From an uncultured Myxococcales bacterium (GTDB lineage Bacteria > Myxococcota > Myxococcia > Myxococcales > Myxococcaceae), in NCBI GenBank assembly GCA_937980205.1, contig CALJKW010000076.1:248001-312000 (forward strand): a stretch of DNA of 64,000 nt, given 5' to 3'. Below the pieces are notes generated by a model. It did not search any database, was not told where the DNA came from, and saw only the letters and a program-made list of their open reading frames with translations. The number at the start of each line of letters is the position of its first letter. Position 1 is the stretch's first letter. Of this stretch, positions 24,217-32,838 are shown one piece after another. A program made the translations under genes and the position numbers.

Positions 24217-24957
24217 ATGTCGACCGGTGCCGCTGTTGTCGTGAGGATGTTCCGGCGCGTTTCGCCGCGGGTGGTGACGCGTGCCCTCGGACCCAAGTTG
24301 CAGACCGTCGCCACGGCCATCTCGGGTGCGCCGTTCGCGACCTACCTCGCCAAGGACGGGTTCGACGAGGTGCACTTCGGCAAACAGGCGATCGGTTGGC
24401 TCGACCCCAAGCACCGTAGGGGGGTCGTGTACACGACCGAGGGGGCTTTGCTGGCGTACGTGCGCGACGGCAAGCCGATGTCGGCCTTCGGCCGAAAGGT
24501 GCCGCCGCACCTCGGCAGGGCGCTGCGAGAGATTCGTGCTGCGGAGCCCCGCGTCGCTTCGCTCGAGGTCGTGCACGTTCGAACGGTCGAGTCGCTCGCC
24601 GGCGCGAAGCGGTTGCCCGCGCTCGAGCGTGCGCAGCTCGCTGCCGCGAGCCGAGAGCTGTGCGGTAAGCCGGGGCTCGAGGCGGTGTTCCGAGAGGCAG
24701 CGCAGCGCGAGCTCGTCTACGCACGGTTTCTGCCTCGGTTCGACGCGTGGTTGTGGTCTTCGCTCGACGACGGCGTGTTCTTCGTCCGGGGGAAGAGGGC
24801 GCTCAGCGGAATCGCCGTCAGCCAGGGGCGCGTGCACGACATGACCGGGGACCGAGACGGTGACGTCAAGGCGCTTCAGGCCGCGCTGAAGACCCTGCGC
24901 GTCGGTCGCCGCTCCATGGGGCCCCGTGTCGTTCACCGCGCGGTTCGAGGGCTTTGA
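24217..24957 (+). CDS. Hypothetical protein, unknown function
   Basis: 246 residues, basic, with no recognised domain, signal peptide or clear membrane segment. Visible features are an alternating hydrophobic beta-like segment around 60-80 (RGVVYTTEGALLAYVRDG), an Ala/Arg-rich middle that is probably helical, and a Lys/Arg-rich C-terminus. Codon use includes more T-ending codons (GGT, CGT, GTT) than the neighbours, hinting at a different history. ATG 24217 follows an AAAGG-like ribosome-binding site. It ends 15 nt before the TTG start of the helicase gene in the same direction, so the two may be co-transcribed. Confidence 0.55.
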   Translation: MSTGAAVVVRMFRRVSPRVVTRALGPKLQTVATAISGAPFATYLAKDGFDEVHFGKQAIGWLDPKHRRGVVYTTEGALLAYVRDGKPMSAFGRKVPPHLGRALREIRAAEPRVASLEVVHVRTVESLAGAKRLPALERAQLAAASRELCGKPGLEAVFREAAQRELVYARFLPRFDAWLWSSLDDGVFFVRGKRALSGIAVSQGRVHDMTGDRDGDVKALQAALKTLRVGRRSMGPRVVHRAVRGL

Positions 24958-24972
24958 TTATAGAGAGGGGCC

Positions 24973-26586
24973 TTGCCCGCCGAATCCTTCTCAGCCCTCG
25001 GGCTTCCCGAGGCGATCCTCGCGACGCTCACGTACCCCACGCCGACGCCGGTGCAGGCCGCCGCCATCCCTCCGCTGCTCGAGGGGCGCGACGTGCTGGC
25101 GCAGGCCGCGACCGGCACCGGCAAGACCGCCGCGTTCGCGCTGCCGCTGCTCGCGCGGCTGGACCCCGACCGCAAGCGCAAGCCGTTCGAGCCCAGCGCG
25201 CTCGTGCTCGTGCCGACGCGCGAGCTCGCGCTGCAGGTGACCGAGTCGATTCGCCGCTATGGCGCCGGCCTGCACGTTCACGCCGTCGCCATCTACGGCG
25301 GCGAGCCCATCGGCAACCAGTTCAAGGCCCTCAAGCGCGGAGTCGACGCCGTCATCGCCACTCCCGGCCGCGCGCTCGATCACCTGAACCGCGAGAGCCT
25401 GAAGCTCGAGCACGTGAAGACGGTCGTGCTCGACGAGGCCGACGAGATGCTCGACATGGGCTTCGCCGAGGACCTCGAGGCGATCCTCTCGAAGCTCCCC
25501 GGGTCGAAGCAGACGGCGCTGTTCTCCGCCACGCTGCCGGCGCGGATTCAGAAGATCGCCGAGAGGCACCTGACGAACCCGGTGCGGCTGACCATCGCGA
25601 AGCCGAAGGCGGCCGCCGGCGAGGCGCCGAAGGTGAAGCAGATCGCCTACGTCGTCCCGCGGCAGCACAAGGTCGCGGCGCTGGTGCGCGTGCTGCAGGC
25701 CGAAGACGTGAAGAGCGCGATCATCTTCTGCCGCACGCGCGACGAGGTCGACGAGCTCGCGGCGCTGCTGCCCGAGAAGGGGCTGTCGTCCGAGGCGCTG
25801 CACGGCGGCCTCGATCAGTCGCAGCGCGATCGCGTGATGAAGCGCTTCAAGTCGGGCGCCGTCCGCCTGCTCGTCGCCACCGACGTCGCCGCGCGCGGCC
25901 TCGACATCGAGCACCTGCAGCTCGTGGTGAACTTCGAGGTGCCGAACAACCAGGAGACCTACGTTCACCGCATCGGCCGCACCGGTCGCGCCGGGCGAGA
26001 GGGCATGGCGATCACCATCGCCGAGCCGCCCGAGCAGCGCCGCCTCAAGTCGCTCGACAAGGGCATCGTCATCGAGAGCGTGCCGAGCGCCGCCGACCTC
26101 GAGGCGATGCGGCTCGAGAAGACGAAGAAGTGCGTGCTCGAGGCCGTCGGCGACAGCGTCGGCGCCGAGCTCAAAGACTGGATGACCCAGACCGGCCTCG
26201 ACGTCGCCGAGCTCGGCGCCGCGGCGATCATGCTCTTGCACCGCGAGAAGTTCGGCCGCGGCGAGGTCGACGGGGCCGAGATTCCGGCGCCGCGCGCGTC
26301 GGCGCCCAGGAAGCCGCAGCACGACCGGCCGCGCGCGTCGCCGGGCGGCAAGGCGACGCTGTTCATCAGCGTCGGCAAGGAGGCGGGCATCCGCCCCGGA
26401 GATCTCGTCGGCGCCATCGCCAACGAGGCCGGCCTTCAGTCGAGGGACATCGGCCCCATCGACATCCAGCACCGCTTCTCGCTCGTCGCCGTGCCGGAGG
26501 ACCGCGCGGACGACGTCATCAAGGCGATGCGCGCCGCCACGATTCGCGGGCGCAAGGCGATGGTGCGCAGAGACCGGGATGCCTGA
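24973..26586 (+). CDS. DEAD-box ATP-dependent RNA helicase with DbpA-like RNA-binding domain
   Basis: 537 residues with all helicase motifs: Q-motif region PTPTPVQAAAIPP, Walker A ATGTGKT, PTREL, TPGR, the DEAD box in VLDEADEMLD, FSATLP, the RGLDIEHLQLV region and HRIGRTGRAG. The C-terminal 75 residues (from KATLFISVGKEAGIRPGDLVGAI) match the DbpA/CsdA RNA-binding fold, suggesting work on structured RNA such as rRNA in ribosome assembly or cold adaptation. The start is TTG 24973: a stop codon lies four codons upstream, a purine-rich GAGAGGGG precedes it, and no earlier ATG or GTG exists. Confidence 0.92.
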   Translation: MPAESFSALGLPEAILATLTYPTPTPVQAAAIPPLLEGRDVLAQAATGTGKTAAFALPLLARLDPDRKRKPFEPSALVLVPTRELALQVTESIRRYGAGLHVHAVAIYGGEPIGNQFKALKRGVDAVIATPGRALDHLNRESLKLEHVKTVVLDEADEMLDMGFAEDLEAILSKLPGSKQTALFSATLPARIQKIAERHLTNPVRLTIAKPKAAAGEAPKVKQIAYVVPRQHKVAALVRVLQAEDVKSAIIFCRTRDEVDELAALLPEKGLSSEALHGGLDQSQRDRVMKRFKSGAVRLLVATDVAARGLDIEHLQLVVNFEVPNNQETYVHRIGRTGRAGREGMAITIAEPPEQRRLKSLDKGIVIESVPSAADLEAMRLEKTKKCVLEAVGDSVGAELKDWMTQTGLDVAELGAAAIMLLHREKFGRGEVDGAEIPAPRASAPRKPQHDRPRASPGGKATLFISVGKEAGIRPGDLVGAIANEAGLQSRDIGPIDIQHRFSLVAVPEDRADDVIKAMRAATIRGRKAMVRRDRDA

Positions 26587-26616
26587 GTCCGCCGCGCGCG
26601 GACCTCGCCATCGGCC

Positions 26617-27345
26617 TCAGTGCCTGAGCGTGAACGTGAGCCCGACCGGCGAGCCGGCCGCGCCGGGCCCGAGCGACCACCGAACCGGCACCTCGCTCGA
26701 CGCTCGCGCCACGCGCGGGTCGTCGGACACGAGCTGCTCGGTCTCGCGCATGCCCAGCACGAACATGGTGAGCCCGCCCACCTGGCACGCGCTGAGGACC
26801 GCAGCCCACAGCCAGTCGATGGCCTGGCTGAGGTTGCGGCCGTACGTCGCGGCGAGCATCGCGCGGCCGGCGACCGGCCCCACGATGGGAATCAGGTACA
26901 TGAGGTACAGCGGCTCGTCGCGCGCGCTCGCGTTGAAGATGTTCGCGAAGTCGTAGGCGACCACTCCGGAGATGACCGAGATGATGTACGCGACGCCCGC
27001 GGTCACCGCGCCCGCGGTGATGAGGCTGCGCGTGCGCTTGAGCTCCCAGTGCTTGCCGTACGGAGCGTGCTCGCCCTCGCTGTTGACAACGGGGCCGGCC
27101 GGCTCGAGCGGCGCGGCGGCGCGGGGAGCGCCGGTCCCCGCGACGCACTCTCCGGTCGGCGTGCAGGTCTCTCCCGCCGCGCACGGCGGGTTGCAGACCG
27201 AGACGCACTGACCGGCGCTGCAGAAGTAGCCGGCGCGGCACGTGGGGTAGCAGTCGTTCGACGGCGGCGGCGGGGGAGGCGGCAGCGGTGGCGGCGCTGG
27301 CGGAGGCGCAGCGGTCAGCAGCGTGAACAGCAGGAGGGCGTTCAT
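26617..27345 (-). CDS. Pro-rich, Cys-rich exported membrane protein
   Basis: 242 residues: a signal peptide, a run of prolines (about 13-28), then a Cys-rich segment C-x3-C-x4-F-C-x5-C-x3-C-x3-C-x4-C-x5-C that resembles small EB/EGF-like modules. After a linker come about three hydrophobic helices (roughly 105-125, 140-158, 175-198). This Pro-Cys-TM plan recurs in myxobacterial envelope proteins of unknown function. It is convergent with the helicase gene. Confidence 0.65.
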   Translation of the reverse strand: MNALLLFTLLTAAPPPAPPPLPPPPPPPSNDCYPTCRAGYFCSAGQCVSVCNPPCAAGETCTPTGECVAGTGAPRAAAPLEPAGPVVNSEGEHAPYGKHWELKRTRSLITAGAVTAGVAYIISVISGVVAYDFANIFNASARDEPLYLMYLIPIVGPVAGRAMLAATYGRNLSQAIDWLWAAVLSACQVGGLTMFVLGMRETEQLVSDDPRVARASSEVPVRWSLGPGAAGSPVGLTFTLRH

Positions 27346-27436
27346 GCTTGGGGGCGCAGCAGCAGCAGCGCCCGGGCACTCTAACGCAGTTGCGCGGCGT
27401 CGCGAGCAACCTGCCGCTTCAGCCTCTCTCTTCGCG

Positions 27437-28699
27437 TCAGCCGATCTCGATGCCGGCGTCGAGCTGGATGATCGGCGTGCCGCCGTCGCTGCCCTCGACG
27501 AGCGTCGGATCCGGGCAGCCGTAGATGATCTGCACCTTCGTGCCGGGGTTGTTCGCGACGGCGTCGCAGACGGTCCCGTACAGCGTGATGCGATCGTTCG
27601 CGGCGCTGTTGTAGTCCCAGCCCACCTTGCGCGTGGTGTCGCGGGGAATCTGCTGGCCGCCGACGTACACGAAGATCTTGCTCGGGTCGGGCGGCGCCTT
27701 CGCGAGCTTGAAGTCGCAGCCGATGGCGCCCATCGCGATCGAGTTGAACGCCGCGTTCAGCGTCGTCTGATCGTCGGCCTGGTAGTAGCGCGGCGTCGAG
27801 TTGCGCGCGGTGCCGCCGGCGACCGCCATGTTGTTCAGCATCGTCGCGTCGACGTCCGACCCGAAGCCGACCACGAAGGTCTTGACGTTCGCCGCCGCGA
27901 GCGCGCGCACCTCGTCGACGGGGCGCCCGTTGCAGTTCTCCTTGCCGTCGGTGACGAGCATCACGAAGTTCGCGCGCGCGGGATCCATCAGGCCGGGGTG
28001 CTGCGCCGCGACCCTCAGCGCGCCGCCGATCGGCGTGCCGTTGCCGCTCACGGTCATCGGCAGCGCCGAGGAGATCGCCATCGCGGTGTTGTCGCCCACC
28101 GGCACGTTGTTCATGCCCGCACTGCACCTCGTGGCCGCGGAGAACATCGAGAGCCCGAAGCGGATCTGCGACTGGTACTGCGAAGTCACCTGCCGCACCG
28201 CGGCCGTCGCGAGATCCCACTTCGGCGTCGACCCGACCGTCTCCATCATGCTGCCCGAGGCGTCGAGGACGATGAGGAAGTTCGCCTGCACGTGCGCCGA
28301 CTGGAAGAGCTCTCCGCCGCAGCTCATCGGCTCGCCGCCGCCGCCGGCGCCCCCGTTCGGGACGAGCTTGCAGTGGCCGTCGGCCTCGCACCGCTGGCCG
28401 GCGCCGCAGCTGTTCGCGGTGCACGGCTTGCCGCACGCGCCGACCTGGCAGAGCTCGGAACCCGCGCAGTCGGTGTCGGCGCCGCAGCCGCTGACCGGCA
28501 CGCAGCCTCCGCCCTGGCTGCACTTCTCACCCGGCAGGCAGGTGTTGTTCGCGGCGGTGCAGGCGACCGCGCACGAGCCGATGGGAAGGCACACGCCGCC
28601 TTCGCCGCACTCGGTGGTGGCCTTGCAGGGGGCTCCGGCGGGGCCACAGGTGCAGGCCGCGAGCGTGAGAAACGAGGCGAGGGCGAAGAGCTTTCGCAT
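27437..28699 (-). CDS. Cys-rich lipoprotein with von Willebrand factor A domain
   Basis: 420 residues. Lipobox LAAC (Cys16) and about 100 residues of Cys-rich modules are followed by a Gly-rich linker and a vWA domain (about 140-330). The MIDAS residues are intact: D-x-S-x-S in VLDASGSM, Thr in GNGTPIGGAL, and Asp in LVTDGKENC. This implies metal-dependent ligand binding at the cell surface. The C-terminal ~90 residues contain two further cysteines. ATG 28699 is chosen for the signal peptide. It diverges from the small Cys-rich lipoprotein gene (141 nt between starts). Confidence 0.85.
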   Translation of the reverse strand: MRKLFALASFLTLAACTCGPAGAPCKATTECGEGGVCLPIGSCAVACTAANNTCLPGEKCSQGGGCVPVSGCGADTDCAGSELCQVGACGKPCTANSCGAGQRCEADGHCKLVPNGGAGGGGEPMSCGGELFQSAHVQANFLIVLDASGSMMETVGSTPKWDLATAAVRQVTSQYQSQIRFGLSMFSAATRCSAGMNNVPVGDNTAMAISSALPMTVSGNGTPIGGALRVAAQHPGLMDPARANFVMLVTDGKENCNGRPVDEVRALAAANVKTFVVGFGSDVDATMLNNMAVAGGTARNSTPRYYQADDQTTLNAAFNSIAMGAIGCDFKLAKAPPDPSKIFVYVGGQQIPRDTTRKVGWDYNSAANDRITLYGTVCDAVANNPGTKVQIIYGCPDPTLVEGSDGGTPIIQLDAGIEIG

Positions 28700-28840
28700 G
28701 ATCAGACGGCGATGCTCTGCAACGCCCGCGCCGACTCGCTCCGCGCGTGGATCCGCACCCCTGCGGCGCATCACGTCATGGGTGGAGTGGAGCGGTTGCC
28801 CACTGCAGTTCACAGCGGCGGCGTGCTAGACGGGCCCCCA

Positions 28841-29104
28841 ATGCGCCTCGCGTGGTCGTCGTTGCTGTTGAGCCTGTTCGCGTTCTCCTGCGGCGCCTCG
28901 ACACTCGGCGGTCCCTGCCAGCAGCCCTGTGACTGCACGGCGACGACGGCGCCGCTGAGGTGCCCCGGCGAGTGGGTCTGCAACTCCAACAAGACCTGCG
29001 AGTACCAGTGCAAGGACACCTGCGACACGAGTACCGTATTCACCTGTCCGTCAGACCACGACTGCGTGCGTGGCATCTGCTCCGTGAGAAAGGCGTGTCC
29101 GTGA
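28841..29104 (+). CDS. Small Cys-rich lipoprotein coupled to a sigma-54 activator
   Basis: 87 residues with lipobox FAFSC (Cys17) and twelve further cysteines spaced as in small EGF/EB-like modules (CQQPCDCTAT, then CEYQCKDTCDT, then CPSDHDCVRGICS). The stop codon overlaps the GTG start of the FHA/sigma-54 activator gene by 4 nt (GTGA, 29101-29104), so the pair should be translated together. It is probably an envelope protein of unknown role; coupling to a cytoplasmic regulator is unusual and could indicate a sensing partnership. Confidence 0.75.
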   Translation: MRLAWSSLLLSLFAFSCGASTLGGPCQQPCDCTATTAPLRCPGEWVCNSNKTCEYQCKDTCDTSTVFTCPSDHDCVRGICSVRKACP

Positions 29105-30888
29105 GCCTCGAGCCGTCAGCGACGTTGCAGGAGTCGATGTTCGACGAGCTCGCGCCGCAGCCCCCCGGCTCGCTGCGCCTGCTCATCTTTTCCGGCGACA
29201 GCGTGACCTACAAGACGCTGCCGCCGCAGGGAGAGATCGTCATCGGTCGCAGCGAAGAGTGCGACGTGTGGATCGACGTCCCCGCGCTCTCGCGCCGCCA
29301 CGCGCTGTTGCGCATGGGGCCCCCGCTCACCGTCGAAGACCTCGGCTCGATCAACGGCACGCGGGTGCGCGGGCGCAAGCTCGAGGGCAGCGAGCACGCG
29401 CCGGTGTCTCCGGGCGACTCGATCGATCTCGGCGCCGTGACGCTCATCGTGCAGCGCGTGTCGAAGCGCGCCACCGCCGCCGCGCGCCCCCGCCGGCTGT
29501 GGAGCCACACCTACTTCGAAGGTCGCCTCGAAGAAGAGTGCTCGCGCGCCGAGCAGTCGGGCGTCGCGTTCACCGTGCTGCGCGTTCAGCTCGAGGGCAC
29601 GGCGTCTCCGGCGGTGGTGCAGCAGGTCCTGGGCTCCACGCTCGCGCCGACCGACGTCATCGCGGCGTACGGCCCCGGTGAGTACGAGGCGATCGTCTTC
29701 GGCGAGTCGAAGGGCAAGGACGTCGCGAAGAAGCTCGCCGACACGTGCTCCGCGCGCGGAGCCCCGGTGCGCGTCGGCCACGCCGTCTTCGGCCCCGACG
29801 GCCGCGACCCGGACCAGCTCTTCGGCGAGGCCTGCGGCCGCATCGAGCTCAAGGTGACGTCGACCGGCGGCGCCGTCCCCGGCGATCAGGAGATCACGCA
29901 GAACGCCACGCCCGGCATCGTCGTGAAGGACCCCCAGATGGAGGCCCTTCACGCGCTGGTGAAGCGCGTCGCGCAGAGCGACATCCCCGTGCTGCTGCTC
30001 GGAGAGACCGGCGTCGGCAAAGAGGTCTTCGCGGAAGGCGTGCACAACAACTCGCCGCGCAAGCGGGCCGCGTTCCTGCGGCTCAACTGCGCGGCGCTGA
30101 CCGAGACCCTGCTCGAGAGCGAGCTGTTCGGCCACGAGAAGGGCGCGTTCACCGGCGCGGTGAAGACGAAGATCGGTCTGCTCGAGAGCGCGCAGGGCGG
30201 CACCGTGCTGCTGGACGAGATCGGCGAGATGCCGGTCGCGACGCAGGCGAAGCTCTTGCGCGTCCTCGAGGCGAAGGAAGTGATTCGCGTCGGCGACGTG
30301 AAGGCGCGGCCCATCGACGTGCGCTTCGTCGCCGCGACGCACCGCGATCTCGAGGCGAGCATCGAGAAGGGCACCTTCCGCAAGGACCTCTACTTCCGCT
30401 TGAACGGAGTCACGCTCGTCATCCCGCCGCTGCGCGAGCGCGTGGCCGAGATCGAGAGCATGGCCCGGCACTTCATCGGCCGCGCGGCGCGGCAGTTCCA
30501 CCGCTCGCCCGAGCCGACGCTGACGGCCGAGGCGCTGCAGATGCTGCGCTCGTACGCGTGGCCCGGCAACCTGCGCGAGATGCGCAACGTGCTCGAGCGC
30601 GCGACGCTGCTCTGCAACGGCAACATCATCGGCGCCGACGACCTGCCGGGCGAGAAGTTCTCGGCCCCGGCCCTCGAGCGCGAGCGCGTGTCGGGCATGC
30701 AGCCGGCCGCGATGGCGGGCACCGGGACTCCCGAGTTCGAGGCCGAGCGTCAGCGCATCATGGCCGCGCTCGAGCAGAACGGCGGCAACCAGACCCTGGC
30801 CGCGAAGCAGCTCGGCATCTCGCGCCGCACCATGCTCAATCGCCTCGACGCGTACGCGATTCCGCGCCCGCGCAAAGGCAAGGGCTGA
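29101..30888 (+). CDS. FHA-domain sigma-54-dependent transcriptional activator
   Basis: 595 residues. An N-terminal FHA domain (about 25-118: IVIGRSEECDVWID, SRRHALL, LGSINGTRV) would read phosphothreonine from Ser/Thr kinases. A middle domain (about 135-270) precedes the AAA+ module with Walker A GETGVGKE (near 301), the sigma-54 contact loop GAFTGA (near 347) and Walker B GTVLLDEIGEM, then a C-terminal Fis-type helix-turn-helix (about 555-590: NQTLAAKQLGISRRTMLNRL). FHA-fused activators are typical of myxobacteria. GTG 29101 is preferred for its AAAGG at 7 nt and overlap with the upstream stop; ATG 29137 is an alternative. Confidence 0.9.
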   Translation: MSLEPSATLQESMFDELAPQPPGSLRLLIFSGDSVTYKTLPPQGEIVIGRSEECDVWIDVPALSRRHALLRMGPPLTVEDLGSINGTRVRGRKLEGSEHAPVSPGDSIDLGAVTLIVQRVSKRATAAARPRRLWSHTYFEGRLEEECSRAEQSGVAFTVLRVQLEGTASPAVVQQVLGSTLAPTDVIAAYGPGEYEAIVFGESKGKDVAKKLADTCSARGAPVRVGHAVFGPDGRDPDQLFGEACGRIELKVTSTGGAVPGDQEITQNATPGIVVKDPQMEALHALVKRVAQSDIPVLLLGETGVGKEVFAEGVHNNSPRKRAAFLRLNCAALTETLLESELFGHEKGAFTGAVKTKIGLLESAQGGTVLLDEIGEMPVATQAKLLRVLEAKEVIRVGDVKARPIDVRFVAATHRDLEASIEKGTFRKDLYFRLNGVTLVIPPLRERVAEIESMARHFIGRAARQFHRSPEPTLTAEALQMLRSYAWPGNLREMRNVLERATLLCNGNIIGADDLPGEKFSAPALERERVSGMQPAAMAGTGTPEFEAERQRIMAALEQNGGNQTLAAKQLGISRRTMLNRLDAYAIPRPRKGKG

Positions 30889-30914
30889 GGCGCCAGCACG
30901 AAGCTCGGCAGGCC

Positions 30915-31030
30915 TCCGTTCGCCCTGAGCGGAGCAGCCCGAAGGGCTGCGCAGTCGAAGTGGGCCCGAAGCCGACGCGCGGCCCGCTTCGACTCCGCGC
31001 CCGCGGCGCTCCGCTCAGCGTGAGCGAAGC
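30915..31030. repeat. Dispersed palindromic intergenic repeat, copy 1
   Basis: An inverted-repeat element of about 115 nt after the FHA activator. Each arm contains TGAGCGGAGC, an inner small hairpin and a GAGTCGAAG-like block, in opposite orientation (left about 30915-30965, right about 30980-31030). A close copy lies at 38000-38109. It belongs to the widespread CTGAGCG...AGTCGAAGG intergenic repeats and could form a strong transcript end for both the activator gene and the convergent hydroxylase gene. Confidence 0.8.
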
Positions 31031-31048
31031 AGGCTTCGAGCTGCTCGA

Positions 31049-31675
31049 CTAATCCTTCGCCGTGCTCTCGCGAACCCGCAGCGTCTTCATCAGCCGGTCG
31101 AGCCACATGTGGCTGATGCCGAAGTTCTTGTCGGGGCACGCGAAGTGGTGCGCCATGTGATGGCTGCGCATGCGCTTGCCCCACTCGGTGAGCGGCTTGC
31201 GGAAGTGCGTCGACCAGTGCGTGAAGTCGTACCAGAGGTAGCCGAACAGCATGCCGACGAAGAACGGGACGGTGAGCTGCGGCGCGTGGAAGACGTAGAG
31301 GATCGCGGCGATCAGCAGAATCACCGGCAGCGACGCGCCGATGGGCATCACCAGGCGCTGATCATCGTCGGGGTAGTCGTGGTGGTAGCCGTGGAGAATC
31401 TGGTGCATCCGCCGGGTGAAGGGGCTGTTGCCCTCCCAGTGGAAGAGGCTCTTGTGGAGCGACCACTCCATGATCTGCCACGCGAACCAGCCGACCGGCA
31501 GCATCGCCACCGACCACAGCGGCGTCGTCAGGCCCATCGCCAGCGAGTAGCCGAGGATGAAGAGCCCCGCCGGGATGTAGAGGATGAAGGGCGTCGAAGG
31601 GTGCACCTTCGAAAAGAACTCGAAGAAGTCGCTCTCGAACATGCGGCTTCGCTGGTGGCGCACGTATTCCTTCAT
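31049..31675 (-). CDS. Fatty acid hydroxylase / sterol desaturase superfamily membrane protein
   Basis: 208 residues with about four hydrophobic helices and the His clusters of the superfamily: EWSLHKSLFH, HQILHGYHHDYPDDDQRLVMP, HWSTHF and HHMAHHF. These ligate a di-metal centre at the membrane face. The spacing and the YPxDxxRLVMP motif fit the fatty-acid 2-hydroxylase (FA2H/Scs7-like) branch, which 2-hydroxylates acyl chains of sphingolipids or other lipids. ATG 31675 is chosen; another in-frame start six codons upstream is possible. It is divergent from the second ECF sigma gene. Confidence 0.85.
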   Translation of the reverse strand: MKEYVRHQRSRMFESDFFEFFSKVHPSTPFILYIPAGLFILGYSLAMGLTTPLWSVAMLPVGWFAWQIMEWSLHKSLFHWEGNSPFTRRMHQILHGYHHDYPDDDQRLVMPIGASLPVILLIAAILYVFHAPQLTVPFFVGMLFGYLWYDFTHWSTHFRKPLTEWGKRMRSHHMAHHFACPDKNFGISHMWLDRLMKTLRVRESTAKD

Positions 31676-31768
31676 GGGCGAATCCTTTAGCAACCTTGCA
31701 GGATTACGAGCAAGTACACGACGGGTTGAAACCGAGAGCCCTCCTGGAACACCTTACGGACTCGAAGC

Positions 31769-32362
31769 ATGTTGAGATTGCTCGCCCGCAAGCCGCCGAT
31801 TGACCCTTCGTTGCCCGAAGAGGCCCTGGTCGATCGTGCCCGCGGTGGTGAGGGCGACGCCTTCAAGATGCTGTTCGAGCGGCACGTCTCCGCCGTGCGC
31901 CGCTTCCTGCGCGACGTGCTGCGCGATCCGGCCGCCGCCGACGAGGCGACGCAGGAGACGTTCGTGCGCGCCCACTCGCTGCTCTCCAGGCTCGAGCAGC
32001 GCGCGCGCGTGAAGGCGTGGCTGCTGGGCATCGCGCGCAACGTCGCGTTCGAGCACCGCCGGGCCCGCCGCGACGAGGTCGAGCTGGAAGACGGCGAGGC
32101 GCCGATCGAGGCGGTGATTCCGTCTCCTGATCCCGAGCGCCTGCTGCTCGATCGCGAGCTCGAGAAGCACTTCGACGAAGCGCTCGGCCGGCTGTCGGCG
32201 CACCGCCGCGCCGCGCTCGTGCTGCGCCTCGATCACGGCCTCGCCTACGAGGAGATCGCGGCGCTGATGGGCTGGACGCTGCCCACCGTGAAGAACGAGA
32301 TCCACCGCGCGCGGCTCAAGCTGCGCGAGGCACTGCTGCCGCACCTCGGAGGCCGGTCATGA
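31769..32362 (+). CDS. ECF RNA polymerase sigma factor (second)
   Basis: 197 residues with region 2 (about 25-95, containing AADEATQETFVRAHSLLSRL and VKAWLLGIARNVAFEHRR) and region 4 (about 130-190, with YEEIAALMGWTLPTVKNEIHRARLKLR). It overlaps the following zinc-binding anti-sigma gene by 4 nt (ATGA), the usual arrangement. It is unrelated in detail to the sigma factor at 7698-8375. No downstream effector gene is attached to this pair. The 93-nt upstream region is shared with the hydroxylase gene. Confidence 0.88.
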   Translation: MLRLLARKPPIDPSLPEEALVDRARGGEGDAFKMLFERHVSAVRRFLRDVLRDPAAADEATQETFVRAHSLLSRLEQRARVKAWLLGIARNVAFEHRRARRDEVELEDGEAPIEAVIPSPDPERLLLDRELEKHFDEALGRLSAHRRAALVLRLDHGLAYEEIAALMGWTLPTVKNEIHRARLKLREALLPHLGGRS

Positions 32363-32829
32363 AGAACTGCCCATCCAAGGTGCAGCTCGAGGCGGCCGTG
32401 CTCGGCGAAGTCCCCGACGGACGTGTCGCCGAGCTCGACGCGCACGCTTCCGGCTGCGCCCGTTGTCGTCACGAGCTCAACTGGCTGCGCGCCGAGTCGA
32501 CGCTGTTCGCGCAGCGCACCGCGCGCGAAGAGGTCAGTCGCCTGTGGGACGCGGTCGACGCCCGCGCGAACGCGAAGCGCGGTCGCGGGCTGACGCGCAC
32601 GATGCTTGCGCTCGCCGCCTCGCTGCTCGTCGCGATCGTCGGCGTGCGCTTCGTCGGCGCCGCGGGTCGCGGGTCCGACCGCGCTCGCTCCGAGCCGGTG
32701 CCGATGTCGCTCGAGATGATGTCCGTCGATTGGTCGGCCGACTCCGGCGACTCGGCTCCTGCGACGATGCCCTGCTACACGCCGGGCTTCGGCATCGCGT
32801 GCGGTGAAGTGCAGTACGCGTCGCGCTGA
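32359..32829 (+). CDS. Membrane anti-sigma factor (zf-HC2 type)
   Basis: 156 residues. H-x3-C-x2-C zinc motif in HASGCARC (29-36), then a helical segment, one transmembrane helix (about 83-101) and a short periplasmic tail with two cysteines (PCYTPGFGIACG) that might form a disulfide. It would hold the ECF sigma encoded upstream at the membrane; start and stop overlap that gene in an ATGA. Loss of the periplasmic disulfide or of zinc could release the sigma factor, but that is inference. Confidence 0.8.
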   Translation: MKNCPSKVQLEAAVLGEVPDGRVAELDAHASGCARCRHELNWLRAESTLFAQRTAREEVSRLWDAVDARANAKRGRGLTRTMLALAASLLVAIVGVRFVGAAGRGSDRARSEPVPMSLEMMSVDWSADSGDSAPATMPCYTPGFGIACGEVQYASR

Positions 32830-32838
32830 GCGAAAGAC

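Noticed and set aside
22660..24936. A long minus-strand frame opposite tryptophanase and the following gene
   Set aside because: Low-complexity Arg/Glu/His composition and no start signal. The plus strand encodes a clear TnaA.
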